DNA from: Pseudonocardia sp. MH-G8
GTDB taxonomy: Bacteria > Actinomycetota > Actinomycetes > Mycobacteriales > Pseudonocardiaceae
DNA length: 64,000 nucleotides
Assembly: GCF_002262885.1 (NCBI RefSeq)
Contig: NZ_NKYF01000004.1
Coordinates: 310,710-374,709, forward strand
Direction of reading: 5' to 3'
This document shows positions 21,001 to 24,820 of this stretch, in pieces. A model generated the notes under the pieces. The model saw only the letters and a list, made by a program, of their open reading frames with translations, was not told the DNA's origin and ran no database searches. The translations under genes were made by a program, and so were the position numbers. Numbering within the stretch: the first letter of the stretch is position 1; each line of letters starts with the position of its first letter.

Positions 21001-21854
21001 AGTCGCTGCTGGAGCAGCTCCTCGGACTCCTCCGCCACGTCGCCGTCGTCGTCATCATCCTCGTTCTCGGCGATGCTCGACTTCTTCTTGTCGGCGCCCG
21101 ACCGCCTCTTGTCGCTCGGCTTCTTCCGGTCGCCCGACTTCTTGGCGACGATCGACTTCTTGGCGACGATCGACTGCTTCTTGGCGTTCAGCTTCTTCTG
21201 GGCGTCGGCAGGCTTGCCCTTGACGCTGCCGGACTTCTTCTTGGCGTCGCCGGGCTTCTTCTCCTTGGCGTCACCGACTCGCTTCTTGGCGCCGTCGGAC
21301 TTCTTTTTGACGTCACCGGGCTTCTTCTTCTTGGCACCGCTGGCCTTCTTCTTGGCGTCACCAGACTTCTTCTTCTTTGCGCTCGACTTCTTCTTCTCGT
21401 CCGACTTCTTCTTCTCGCCGGCCTTCTTGTCGTCCGACTTCTTCTTGTCGCCCGACTTCTTCTTCTCGCCGGCCTTCTTGTCGCCCGACTTCTTCTTCTC
21501 GCCCGACTTCTTCTTCTCGCCGGCCTTCTTGTCGCCCGACTTCTTGTTGTCGCCGGATTTCTTGTTGTCGCCGGACTTCTTCTTGCCATCCTTCTTCGGA
21601 CGATCGGCGGAGTTGCTAGTGCCTCCCTTCAGCACCCCTGCCGAAGCAACCGTCACCGGAACCGCCGCTGCGGAAGCGGGAGTGGCGAGGAACGCCGATC
21701 CGACCCACAGCACCACCACGGCGCCGCCCAACGTGAGCGTCCACCGCAGCACCAGCAACATCCGGTCCCTCGTCGACAGCCGCAGCCGCACCGAGGCAGC
21801 AGCGCACGCGGGGAGGCCGGCGGCCTCTCCCTCGTGAGCGGTGTGCCTGCGCAT
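1..21854 (-). CDS. Giant multidomain secreted/membrane protein with SecA-like ATPase module (partial, C-terminus off left edge)
   Basis: One frame stays open from ATG 21854 to the left edge: 7,284 codons and no stop. GGAG sits 9 nt before the ATG, and the upstream frame closes at 22035. Approximate residues: 1-63 Arg-rich head plus hydrophobic signal/anchor ending in PASA; 84-260 Lys-rich KKSGDKK repeats; 260-405 charged coiled coil; 405-2140 Cys-pair repeats with an Ala-rich coiled coil near 1235-1385; 2140-3330 globular/helical; 3330-3510 Gly/Ala hydrophobic patches; 3520-3606 two HTH-like units; 3624-4019 four AMGGK...EFQRGL repeats; 4136-4672 SecA-like ATPase; 5126-5362 three HTH-like units; 5650-7050 many membrane segments with a duplicated soluble domain of about 100 aa; 7115-7235 two LysM-like motifs, then a Pro/Ser/Asp linker. 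The architecture suggests a giant surface or polymorphic-toxin-like protein; the function is unknown. An odd number of early membrane crossings could place the ATPase in the cytosol. Confidence 0.9.
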   Translation of the reverse strand, partial: MRRHTAHEGEAAGLPACAAASVRLRLSTRDRMLLVLRWTLTLGGAVVVLWVGSAFLATPASAAAVPVTVASAGVLKGGTSNSADRPKKDGKKKSGDNKKSGDNKKSGDKKAGEKKKSGEKKKSGDKKAGEKKKSGDKKKSDDKKAGEKKKSDEKKKSSAKKKKSGDAKKKASGAKKKKPGDVKKKSDGAKKRVGDAKEKKPGDAKKKSGSVKGKPADAQKKLNAKKQSIVAKKSIVAKKSGDRKKPSDKRRSGADKKKSSIAENEDDDDDGDVAEESEELLQQRLAVEKSTARLSASKRKLADGAITKTQYRKQASAHKAAQRKLAAERADVDPEQRRLVDQVVEGQDRLAGFEKRLAREERKVAAGTMTRKAHGKHEAAYERLRGKVYSATDELMELTDRDPGLDSDDDLDGRGARGGCGTDGAFVECGAFSESAGGKQETDRCVAVSGVSAGCGATTGRGDAKASASCDLTGADRGCVSKATDRGDDGTRTVAAARCEGTVRGCAQHSVATPDGGESACRSGGGKCTTRSAGPFQGAAPEERLRTAASCTGDCTVDSVSDRERVESSCETGAGRCHTRGLGAEEDGFGSGNGRPGAGERAGTARANCTAADGCDSTAELGRDDEDGIWGVAEFDCAGAACTGRAATHTDADRETWVSEAARQQRAGAKTVGTPRTAAEAGARCAVSGGGCQATSASDGQVRSAGGEAEVTLDCDRADCRGTGATRTAGAVDGMQADATRTAGDRSTCETTGGRCGAESDVEVDRTVQSRQVGARTVWTDRLSATATSGAQFECERAECSGSAQSRTRGAASGDVRGVRSSDGDSSCRGAGAGAECETDATTTVTDRDRAEAREAGLAAVSGPVSVSESGVSIDCDGGDSRCHVSGSAGSSARDTGVTPHGRGSSADLECTVSGGDCGGQATSASSSAADHVVLDPRTGKPLDGQPRTGPSSTSSSEAYLACDAGSRCSGSVRTSSAAWDGAVNGGKPRTSKDVASCSGATDGCEARSVSTASSGPGASLALAADPNEVNAKRLPKGPSAASASGAVLYCDGERACTGTVRSGASAVDPAHSAKPRGSHATGTCTDVRGGVCVAVTNSGSSTGPDANVIAPVMQQRSTENATVTEDTTGEQAPAGEPGSPQPATVPAPAAPGSSANSGGPTVPGASSWSMASADLDCSGSTRCSGTTQTIAQGTDGPVTGNGAGGARGPPVRTSETASCATGESDCVARSGSVAGSGQVVADMIAEQQDETAQQLAEQATQARKAARKAALVAAEPGATAKQKKTARQTRAAARELRKVAREAAADAAKPVYLADVVSRQLDAAAEQSAAQAKQARKAAVKASRVAARNGATAKQEKKAKAAWAAARSARTAAREAARLAGLPVRGATAALSESTATAQCSGPGCVAGTTAETTGKVGSTPTAARCRATANGCAVASDSSAMFTRYTSGGTDRAHGNGQTGSQVDCPDAGCRGWVKGAAKVQGGPDARHSRSAARGFTRCAGIAGCQAAITAATSVESAGAGRGGSFRTGSATVGIECPDGLCKGWVKGGSSAVGGPDERRARSAARGVARCTGKAECKAEITATSSLAHAGTGPVRGAEGSATVGIDCPKGSCTGWVKGNSTAVGGPDGRHSRSVARGGARCTGTGACHAQVSLSSSVQTGRAPSGERFAATNAAASASCGDGTAQGCRSYSYSRTRVKGSGDGSVRDKASAVCRAAGRCGAATGGSAAPGVAQTSADCAGKKCRTYNEGVARAATPGGRQVAVAWAKCTAGKSGRCASYSQVGGTDEGVQAAAGCQGATCRYDAVAAGKAGVLDGNGATARGACGDRDGSGHCSVTATVLVKDGQWVAAASCKGTKGSNCRYSADAEDKAGVLGINGAEARGACGDRDGSGRCTVSATALVKDGQSVAAASCKGTEGSGCRYDYAATSEAGAPGASASASCGKGGGQGSGWCATNAVAEAGPGQSMAAASCSSSKGTLCTYSATSHSAAAGAFGDAHGYGATRTGKGFVQVATSAQNAGGVPQASASCTGSAGASCSHYWSVTASDYASHPSGSWASAYAHDEGGGAMGSSSGWVFADAQAGDGYAAASVGCSNPAHCSKSYKAHVEFDVSWTQQQTWEAPGGTWNARKYGDCSGSTGSGCSVYASGTGVGCDGDCSNFSQYSSKSVFTQLIAAGKVIWDAATLTADEVADMGPEESGAFAGRDENGDLFLVVKNRGEKPQTCDAKCIKDLPTTDGKTTLGDTTGAMATWNRKAKNPRNTFSASDPVAPTDSRRHEVTGEDSARISQDKDGNVQVWVGGNGTVTDGRTNAKINIRPTDPKVPTTLRVVDRPRAPFDGVVAGRFTYTGPKIDLPEVVEKYNKKHNIDAPGFDKLVSNAAWGELRAGKAGQPIFNLAGSGSSRFVSAEGVVVNGNGDGPNFKDGPGNKVRLMTPAYGPDGKVLASGRYDVYGQTGDITFPDGRKITNHNRYFHEGDPDARFPEPYSGSVESFHVGAVTPLGPGRGGSFDCAGFCTETVPGNKDVRAGLCSGGVCTGHEYEIQQTFGDLDPTQRECTARCEMHDEFGGDWTSKYPNGYFQARMLDDGTIASFTPQGDAAYCVNEGCEYTQGYRDNNGNFGFMTCHGDGGGCFGGTTGSDGKAQTLGCHGVACDPMVLLYPNTTPREKGQSRADWQRANEKNRQLHGANEGWSCGTGIGNTGCESNRPDLRTEGRGEVSPAWMSFIDPDYRRPYRGTETDEMLAEVLAPLGYEKGEPLPPLDPAAYANLTPKQRELYDESLRPLSDTERDFASARAVNADADLRYDTETLIEKLPELERATDRIDEARRNGTFSPSAFADDVALYEQSLLPVQRMGINRGIADALTAMTYQRPIIDPDNRSAAENRSVPADLQVTLIDANEELQKALGVNAQGQSLDAHGNVIVSNPEAKAQAIADGVPYVELTDLQKARSDAGRVAGLSLTGHKEDLCKRTLALEMQVDWLLEHGDVTQIDVDRVDALEKTINDDRKLLGGLQTDIETLSAGLPGVPPDTATLRGIDIRLGANAGETRMAQDMDRLNEFETRLTDLARGLENSNDPAEKALAETVGALAEMTGMSYDTVARDASFRSTVGKLVWEGGGSGRYQQRDLLSMPSTQRPDMVYVFNSAINSPDYRNNPDKSLQGLFRGRGEGWIAQSASAMTAEEAKDEIFTIALGNYKEDDRNNIEDLVIEFDGDLDKFKQAIEDVGGKNAGRAKPGELGEVGVIRIFADDPNNPDAGFPTETALFRVMGADGVIKFVDPDGHVYDDPNDYQKMNGFADDHEVLLHDGMYDPIGMKGGVQLVDAHEDPALKQIGINIGRVLAGAGTVLLGMSGVGAPAVVGVAAVRGVVGGVAGAGAGAAAAFTSGAVVMGATAAGELIVRHQHNMSVNPLEDETARSLWITTASSALLGGGSLVAKIGALKGAVGLHRTGVIAAGAGGVAMAGHMAYSMGDAALNWEHLTPTQRWEFKIDATLAVAGLGAGIVKGVSGGVAAWRYGKIAEDVPRINQQIADITALRGGVRPTIGQLARELGRSKGAVRFALRNASVEPLVNRVANMTVRAGARPTVGQVVKETGVTRTEARVALNVVKAGKTTEMVMAERAMRDNNHMTVAEFQRGLGRFTPQKKKDALVEQIEAGELAGFSHHHGRISYQPTRQAQLNGAAKPGVVAGRGPVVLPVAQRGGAASDAAAQAENAMGGKSSATVAEFQRGLQQATSKKDRNAIVTQIKNGELPGFSYFEAGSGAHRQGYIGHRPVPAAKPVAGPVPNAGRAADAMGGKPHATVEEFLSGLGEDMPPLQKAVLLEQVKQGDVDGLTFTADGENGGWISHKDALGPGQARAASDGGVPAGTSIEHGGRSPPPPTAPKQPSVPGAPQEALPASQSGGGMRGGTRPNKPSGPDGPAPSGGHAPARAAATDTTAVTTQGSAGTPKPMEGNGIGGLSPPRPSNNELAVAAANKAMGKHDTRSMKAFEDGLSAEQRSETIELLKHNKLEGFAYSEGVLNGEAFATVTRVGVRPGVRSLKGTDERRVTAATQKREGWYRRNIEHFAEWRYELAIRPYNKLVAEFKKLRDSEGPLTPPDVLARRVANGDYTMDALRAVRNESFRLSEWAFREKEGDSFLLKDWQLAAAYAEAAGRGRIWLFGMLMPRKVHGTVIELRTGLGKTQVEVLLAQWKALRWHIPEGGKRPVHGVHVVKSDPKLAERDHEVHQQVAEALGLEVGLLRSREDRGYSDAHQRGQYDKPIVVGTKSQFYFDWLYDSLVSGANRIQRDRDAAIIDEADLVLLDAGRTPHILSLSAAEKNILSDAYVRARDVVAGRHDADPALRISPMQHGEHFVTGRWTGRFTLTRAGQRAAEKHQVSEDLVVQALRAEHRFREGMDYIDAGNGQIVIIDRYTGYPLWGQRWRDGLHEALAAKHGLPVGEMQNTRAQVTSSEYFGDYRSVVGLTGTAVRSRTDRLGFARFYGLRVFEVRGPKSELLPLRAKTFLSTEAKLQSMAKDIAASRAESRRPVLSILGSIREAERLHAIVSRKYGIDAGLVTGRPRHLMNEDTIAAGAGRDGAVTIATDVMGRGTNVRPDHPEGLLLLRGQRSFAKRVDDQADGRAARFVDKGAAREYRSLDDELVRTYAPRLRKKLAEEYQGKDEISGTDLGKLFDRAQKNAEWQHYRELGRVTRNPDRAKSAAFQTVDAPGARARTPLGGNTTRQAGPVDSPERQQAAARVHEAGRRIDAALDRITRFQQARRDGDAAMPIDQHGLHEHDVDLYAALRDYRALLGISVAGAATAEAVSDVAAESPAPSSSIPSLRTEDPAAERGVSSAAIADIRAMIYYGDYHHATDAVRDLTAGVAGARHADGLPWGGREVTEATAQHALAVLGRITAAERSLDLRDRADPFADEADLDELNGQVEILDALLSTLPEDAVVDRDITADGLIEHATEVADYWDERAAELDHAADGAEEFNLLGPEQITDLRNDAAQDRERAAQQRTVRDGLLDADADEATPADDPTAEFADDTGAGDGHDDSRDTEEDSARQSLETVLRAATNRVDGARSAWMTLRDTAWRNLVAAEARRDTVIRSGAGDLAAEHRAVARAAAELQLVDATLGRLDVSRLALLARDVWRAHQAGLSHERIAENTTLSHDQVAGVVRDIATMELRDAVRRADAEVEPARRNLRVTEAGIAEAAEALRRAEAAMEELDEREARHLAPAVRAAYRAGVRPEDIREITNLYESQLGEALAGVVPGVTANSDDYAAAVDTLRAAVTDAEQIFMPMDASARAVTRDARRHLVAAQDSAARAEIELAAAVDAPNRWKELAPTIRQAHTAGVRAVDIGKITGFTPGRLTSILSETGNVHTDSRGPGRDGPQATGGAATPGGGGADEAGAGSGPPGTARPSGTSGRADPVGHPVDTKHGYTGLPPPVNNWHDLSAAVGQRRHYGRGGSYVLRPESEFQLGEEERLGLEAKLLPRVRAKLDEGDIEQITWRAVSAPVVTVSIEGLPFAGVLKRYTIWVPAQQRMVVVRFTEVEKELTFLAEADRGWLRSNFRRDMDRYELKYRVRTGWSEARRLTEAKRLGHDLLRARERAVAVLWDVLNGEGGTREDALALMEAVPDAAQRVDADVEQRLAGLVKDAPEGGFRIKVGGVGLAAVGTIVIGMFLLGLAGVDPVIGAVMAFAGVLVFVVVLAFTYREGLVARSEWVRIQRAVPAVMAAVAVVQTLQVGFPIGLEAIDEFGWVPVAAAVTLLWGSLARWVWRPVGAAAGRGARELWVHRHGLTTVAWLIGSAGLYGLARVVTAAGWLDVNLALGAALFGVVAGAVAMTGSVLGVKSMPKAQWTAFRRAVLPVAGGLAFAATAMLGVAQAVSADGLWTPSSPLTGTNPLVVLGFAALSGAIAVLLGLLSRRPAVPAPGLGAGGARSPPAEATGEVRTLSTVVGEAAPRIDADNGVRDPADVQALDASTSETATRHAQSHGQGLAPRYVVLGLLGVGLVVMGLVVAEWMLVVSGVIVVAWSAADRVLAPQFTPDGRRDGASGMWRQEGGISGGLHRENRERDVTPPTMYDLVQYTDSGLLRRLLLRYLIPRDPAASVRRHERIGSRWVRDRVMNTIGRGSRPGDGAYAYRMDLAGHPLDNLTGFILYGNLWAEVTHLVGAVIPAMSLIVRIQNGDYLTAALLSIFVFAHVALVASPRYTRAKLVRTANAFLRNGHGYRDDFGNWGGLDKEALDRYYGRDRPGPATSSAADTPKTSRFGKAGLWRAVALAVTLAVVLVLVAPVSAAAATTAAAAGAVDLSSQILLAVVNVGAVAAIWVAVKRLGKRIVAARGERGREAVRVLGLTGSPSIYTAIALGGVSWLVGVSGAGLVGTLGLLLADVTLIMWLLQRMNQGARTVRIEPGWNMGGSLGRAFEVERARREVGQAFSALDSEGLMRAKGRVAELQYVMDRVARNNWRKHKRYRPGLSWLDRVTSRRLASLQEDLYGDRGDGTDRQRVVAWLPVAAAVAWLRVTGPGVAPAGGTAALVVAVVVVAAAVLAWRFLPAALRGVGRWVATTVRTGVGAAVRWLTGHGENVVGPVRVVYVLLGFAVGAVGALHLLAAAEMSVTKPVSEYVVTAAGQILVPAAMVAVGTAAALVAVMVGKSGVQGARLVQALVALMAPAMALMALSPATPVGGLSHGVHLAAFGLASVGVRVSGFLLARQLSESRGMRVAAWAGSIGTLWLLFVARVVSDPEQIPLLLSVGVAERVVLAVDLAVLALAAHHLGRDRRVVAGGEMPAGPPVGAGEPRRGAVTVGVRSGSLATSGPRLELTGDRKAEFEKLVEPFLDGRQRRRHRGVPVVHLDRPGFEGFRDVLAYTVVRDGRALAVVRFTDTWAEFRELRRYGLSRSFGRRVQEFEATFLARVGSEDLRFGAAQELVAELDWARMRQRADERGGPSATGVEDSERGSALVGALLGVPVLGVAAYGVAVAVGVSSLVVVGAVATAVLGVVVFRLVRKASPRSDERAARRVGVVGRSGAAVAVSVLLVLGGAVSAPSAGAAVGTESAGHAVAAASDVQRERGPPAVSGVQMAGVGPAAAPPGVSVAAAEVSSEQRVVQRDTQRDVARSGETLPDQLKVQPDDNPYDLAQSLNVPLRSTPDDRRVGLLDANGARFEGADPGLIYPGERLTIPLGWDGSYIVRWGDTFPGIAARFEVDPDRLAQAQVNGFADRDRGKIFAGERLVIPGQPADDGRPGGQGAPQQDRPQQDPGRPVEPSSSPSPSTAPPSSQPSPSSPTVAPV
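7840..9450 (-). other. SecA-like DEAD motor domain inside the giant protein
   Basis: This part of the giant frame follows SecA from end to end. It has a WQL segment before the Walker A, TGLGKT at residues 4177-4182 (SecA TGEGKT), then VHVVKSDPKLAERD (SecA VHVVTVNDYLAKRD), a VVGTKSQF...WLYDSL stretch, IIDEADLVLLD with DEAD at 4295-4298, a cross-linking-domain-like stretch with VIIDRYTGYPLWGQRW and DGLHEAL, VVGLTGTA at 4462-4467, an NBD2 with AVTIATDVMGRGTN (4587-4591), and a RAQKNAE segment like the start of the helical scaffold. The usual SecA GRSGRQGDPG is replaced by GRAARFVDKG, and most of the scaffold, wing and zinc tail is missing. Homology to SecA is strong by motif order. Protein translocation activity is only inferred. 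Confidence 0.9.
9800..10985 (-). repeat. Four-copy EFQRGL repeat in the giant protein
   Basis: Four units of roughly 45 residues follow the pattern A-x2-A-M-G-G-K-x2-A-T-V-x-E-F-x2-G-L, then a helix and G-E-L-x-G-F-S. The versions read TVAEFQRGLGRF, TVAEFQRGLQQA, TVEEFLSGLGED and SMKAFEDGLSAE. They sit just before the SecA-like motor, separated by Pro/Gly/Ala linkers. I do not recognise the family. Confidence 0.75.
16081..16440 (-). repeat. 180-bp tandem duplication inside the Cys-repeat region
   Basis: Bases 16081-16260 and 16261-16440 align without gaps over 180 bp (60 codons) with few differences. Both encode a unit with CKGT..., GACGDRDGSG and SATxLVKDGQ. This is a recent in-frame duplication. 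Confidence 0.85.
16860..17480 (-). repeat. Three tandem ~71-codon repeats in the Cys-repeat region
   Basis: Three units with a period of 213-216 bp encode DCPxxxCxGWVKG, GGPDxRxxRSxARG and RCxGxxxC in the same order. They are clearly related at DNA level and preserve frame. Confidence 0.8.
21090..21610 (-). repeat. Lys-rich low-complexity tandem repeat
   Basis: The plus strand repeats CGACTTCTTCTTCTCGCC-type blocks, encoding KKSGDKK, KKAGEKK and KKSDDKK units for about 170 residues right after the signal/anchor. Such a strongly basic arm could bind wall teichoic-type polymers, DNA or phosphate. It is not a CRISPR array, because the units are contiguous and in frame. Confidence 0.85.
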
Positions 21855-22465
21855 GTGACTCGACTCCTGCTGTCGGACGGTGGACGAGATGCCCTGATGC
21901 GTGCGGGACCCGCAACGCGGAGCGTGATGACATGGAGAAAACGCGATACGCAACGTGCTGACGTACGTCGCGCCGGAGGCAGCGACCCACGTGCCGGACG
22001 GATCACGCCACGTCCGGATACAACCTCGGCCCCCTCATCCGTTGCGCATCGTCAGCAACTGATGAACGAGAACCCAACCCCGCCTTGCGGTGGAGTGGAC
22101 CGAGCTTAACGGATCACTCACATTCAAGAGAGTGACGTGTGTCACATCATGACCCGCGGGGGGTGCGCCAGCCCTCCAGGCGGCCGGCTCCACCGCCGTC
22201 CGTCAGCGGCACCTCCCGGCGCAGCAAGAATGTCGACGTCACGCCGAATTGCCAGAACGCATCGCGGAGCCCTCGACCACGATCCGGGTTGTCGAACACC
22301 CATCGTTGTCGGCCCGACCGAGTACGGCCGATACTCCGAGTCTTCTGCACCCGCTCACACGTCCCCGGAGCAGCAGCCCTATTTCCTACGACCGAGAGGG
22401 AGAGGGCGGCCATCGGGCGAGGGAGCGCCGCCCCGTCCGTCCCCTGGGTGCCGTCGCCACACCGC
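21855..22465. other. 611-bp non-coding gap upstream of the giant gene
   Basis: I see no gene with coding character here. The stretch at about 22,095-22,150 is AT-richer than its surroundings and carries a CRP-like palindrome; the rest is probably the leader and promoter of the giant gene and the 3' flank of the MFS gene. Confidence 0.5.
22131..22146. promoter_or_regulatory. Candidate CRP/FNR-family operator
   Basis: AGTGACGTGTGTCACA matches the TGTGA-N6-TCACA consensus of CRP-family regulators with one mismatch. It lies 277 bp upstream of the giant gene start. Binding is inferred from the motif only. Confidence 0.45.
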
Positions 22466-24016
22466 CTACCCGTCGTCGCCGTCCGAACCCGTGGTCGTGC
22501 GTCCGGGTCGCAGCGCAATTCCGGCCACGACCGCCCCCAGCCCGGCACATCCCGCGGCGACGAGCATCGTCGTGCCCTGCGCCGTGACGAACGCCCCCTT
22601 CGCGGCCTCGGCGAGGCCGGCGTCGTCGAGCTGTTCCGCGCTGGCCAGCGTGGCGGCGAGCGCGCCGTTCTCCGCTACCGGCGCGACCAGGTGCAACTCG
22701 TTCCGGTAGGCACTGGACAGGAATCCACCGAGCGCCGCTACACCCACTGCGATCCCCAATTGCTGGTGGGTGTCGTTCAGCGCCGAGCCCATTCCCGCCC
22801 GGTGCCGGGGGACCGCGCCGAGAACGGCGCTCGTGACGGCGGGGCTGGAAAACCCGGTACCGGTCCCGAGCAGTGCGAGCCCGAGCGCGACGGGCAGGAA
22901 GCCGTCGTCGCGGTGCAATGCGGCGAGCACGCAGAAACCGGCGGCGACGAGCGCGAACCCGATGACCACGCACCCCCGCACCCCGATACGCGCGGGCGCC
23001 CTGCCGCCGAGGGTCGATCCGGCGACCACGCCCACGGCCAACGGTGCCAGTCCGGCGCCGGCCTGGACCGCGGTGAGACCGAGCACCAGCTGCAGGTGCT
23101 GGGTGAGGACGAACAGCGCGCTCCCGGTGCCGAGCGTCAGCAGCGCGGCCGCGGCACTCGCTCCGGCGAACACGCGGTTGCGGTAGAGCCCGAGGTCCAC
23201 CATCGGCGCCGGGGCGCGCCGCTGCCGGACCGCGAACCAGCAGAGCCCGATCGCGGCCGCGCCGAGACCCAGCGCGACGAGCGGATCGGCCGGGCCCGAC
23301 TCGCCGAGCACGACGACGGCGAGCACCAGGCCGCTCATGCCTCCCGTCACCAGCACCGCGGACACGAGGTCGACGCGCGGCGCGTCCGGGTCCGAGGACT
23401 CGGGCACCAGCCACGCCGTCGCCGCCAACGCGAACACGGCGAGCGGCACGTTGATCCAGAACACCCCGGCCCACGACCACACCTCGACGAGGAACCCACC
23501 CAGCACCGGGCCCGCCGCCATCGCCACGGCGGCGACGCCCGCCCAGGCGGCGAACGCCCGCGGCCGCTCGTCGTCCGGGAAGACCTGCACCAGGATCGCC
23601 AGCGTCGCCGGCATCACCAGGGCGGCGCCGACGCCCATGACGGCACGCCCGACGACGAGCCCGGCCGGCGAGCCGGCCAGCGCAGCGCCCGTGGACGCCA
23701 TCGCGAAGACCGCCAACCCGACGAGCACGGTGCGGCGCCGTCCCAGGCGGTCGGCCGCGACACCGGAGACGACCAGCAGCCCGGCGAACACGACGACGTA
23801 GGCGTCCACGACCGCCTGGAGCGCCGCCGTTCCCGCGCCGAGCTCGTCGGCGATGGCCGGCAACGCGACGGACAGGACGGTGTTGTCCACCACGATGATC
23901 AACAGCGCCACGCAGACCGCCACGAGGATCAGCCACCGGCGCGGGTGGCCGTCCGTCCCCTCCTGCGTGGGCGGGCGCTCGCCCGCAACGCCCCGATGCT
24001 CGTCAGGCTCACCCAT
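22466..24016 (-). CDS. MFS drug efflux transporter, 14-TM DHA2 (EmrB/QacA-like)
   Basis: 516 aa, starting at ATG 24016 with a GAGG-type site upstream. The N-terminus runs straight into VDNTVLSVALPAIADELG, typical of DHA2 H+-antiporters, followed by ADRLGRRR (loop 2-3 motif) and GVGAALVMPATLAIL (motif C region). About 14 hydrophobic segments span the protein, which ends in a short Asp/Gly tail. A much longer open frame upstream is only read-through across the divergent tetR. It is divergent from a TetR regulator with a palindromic operator between, so it is probably a substrate-inducible efflux pump for a small toxic molecule. The substrate cannot be told. Confidence 0.9.
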   Translation of the reverse strand: MGEPDEHRGVAGERPPTQEGTDGHPRRWLILVAVCVALLIIVVDNTVLSVALPAIADELGAGTAALQAVVDAYVVVFAGLLVVSGVAADRLGRRRTVLVGLAVFAMASTGAALAGSPAGLVVGRAVMGVGAALVMPATLAILVQVFPDDERPRAFAAWAGVAAVAMAAGPVLGGFLVEVWSWAGVFWINVPLAVFALAATAWLVPESSDPDAPRVDLVSAVLVTGGMSGLVLAVVVLGESGPADPLVALGLGAAAIGLCWFAVRQRRAPAPMVDLGLYRNRVFAGASAAAALLTLGTGSALFVLTQHLQLVLGLTAVQAGAGLAPLAVGVVAGSTLGGRAPARIGVRGCVVIGFALVAAGFCVLAALHRDDGFLPVALGLALLGTGTGFSSPAVTSAVLGAVPRHRAGMGSALNDTHQQLGIAVGVAALGGFLSSAYRNELHLVAPVAENGALAATLASAEQLDDAGLAEAAKGAFVTAQGTTMLVAAGCAGLGAVVAGIALRPGRTTTGSDGDDG

Positions 24017-24049
24017 CTCCGACCTCTCGCCGCTCCGTTGGTCCTCCGC

Positions 24050-24076
24050 TGTAGGACCATAAACCAAGGTCCTACA
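24050..24076. promoter_or_regulatory. TetR operator between mfs and tetR
   Basis: TGTAGGACC and GGTCCTACA form a perfect 9-bp inverted repeat around a 9-nt spacer. An extra GGTCCT half-site lies just upstream at 24040 and an AGGAC half-site near 24081. The position covers both divergent promoters. Confidence 0.75.
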
Positions 24077-24085
24077 GTGGAGGAC

Positions 24086-24820
24086 GTGAGCCCGAAGAAG
24101 GCCGATACCGCGCCTCCGATGCCCGGCGCGGTGTGGCTGCGCGAGCGCCCGCCCCGACGCGGGGACCGAGGCCTCACCCGGGGGGCGATCGCGACCGAGA
24201 CGGTCCGGCTGCTGGACCGCGCCGGACCCGCGGGCCTGAGCATGCGGGCGCTGGCCGACGCCCTCGGGGTGCACGCCACCACGCTCTACTGGCACGTCGC
24301 CGCCCGCGACGACCTGCTCGACCTCGCTCTCGACGCGGTGTTCGCGGAGATCCCGTTGCCGGCCGCCCACGCGGACGACTGGGGCGACGACGTGCGCCAC
24401 TTCATGACCGCGCTGCGGCACGCGCTCCTGCGCCACCCGTGGTCCGGGGCGCTCGCCGGCAGCCGCCCGCTGCTCGGACCGGAAGCGCTCGCCCGCTCGG
24501 AGTTCGTGTACGCCGCGCTGAGCGGCGCGGGATTCTCCGGGAACGCGCTCGCGGCGTCCGCGGCGGCGATCAGCAACCTGGTCATCGGCAGTGTCGCGGC
24601 GGAGTCCGCATGGCACCACGACGCCGAGGCGACCGCGCGCGTGGCGATGCACCAGCACCTGGAGCAGCGCGCGGAGCGCTATCCCACCTTGGCGGGGCTG
24701 CAGCTCGAGGGCGGGCGGTGGGACGAGCTGTTCGCCGACGCCGCCGAGACCTTCCTGCTCGGGCTGCGCTGCCGGGCCGGCGAGATCACGGCTCCGGGGC
24801 CGCGAGCAGCACCGCGTTGA
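24086..24820 (+). CDS. TetR-family transcriptional regulator (TetR_C-type)
   Basis: 244 aa from GTG 24086, with GTGGAGG upstream overlapping the operator. An N-terminal HTH occupies about residues 30-75 (LSMRALADALGVHATTLYWHV). The C-terminal ligand domain has RHPWSGAL and an AAISNLVIGSV helix, in the manner of tetracycline-repressor relatives. It probably represses itself and the divergent MFS pump, releasing on binding the pump's substrate. The 3' end overlaps the convergent lyase gene by 35 nt. Confidence 0.9.
   Translation: MSPKKADTAPPMPGAVWLRERPPRRGDRGLTRGAIATETVRLLDRAGPAGLSMRALADALGVHATTLYWHVAARDDLLDLALDAVFAEIPLPAAHADDWGDDVRHFMTALRHALLRHPWSGALAGSRPLLGPEALARSEFVYAALSGAGFSGNALAASAAAISNLVIGSVAAESAWHHDAEATARVAMHQHLEQRAERYPTLAGLQLEGGRWDELFADAAETFLLGLRCRAGEITAPGPRAAPR

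Noticed and set aside
21090..21610. CRISPR-like tandem repeats
   Set aside because: The units are contiguous, in frame and encode Lys-rich peptide; there are no unique spacers.
1..21854. Several separate genes (a toxin, a SecA2 and a LysM membrane protein) in a row
   Set aside because: No stop occurs in the common frame and no internal start with a convincing ribosome site and upstream gap was seen at domain borders.
12903..22109. 3,068-aa plus-strand open frame
   Set aside because: It is the exact antisense of the giant gene's codons; its Arg/Ala/Gly-rich product shows no domains, while the minus frame gives a signal peptide, Cys repeats and motif-bearing domains.
22139..24820. 893-aa fusion ending in a TetR domain
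   Set aside because: The upstream two thirds is antisense to the MFS gene; GTG 24086 next to the operator is the sensible start.
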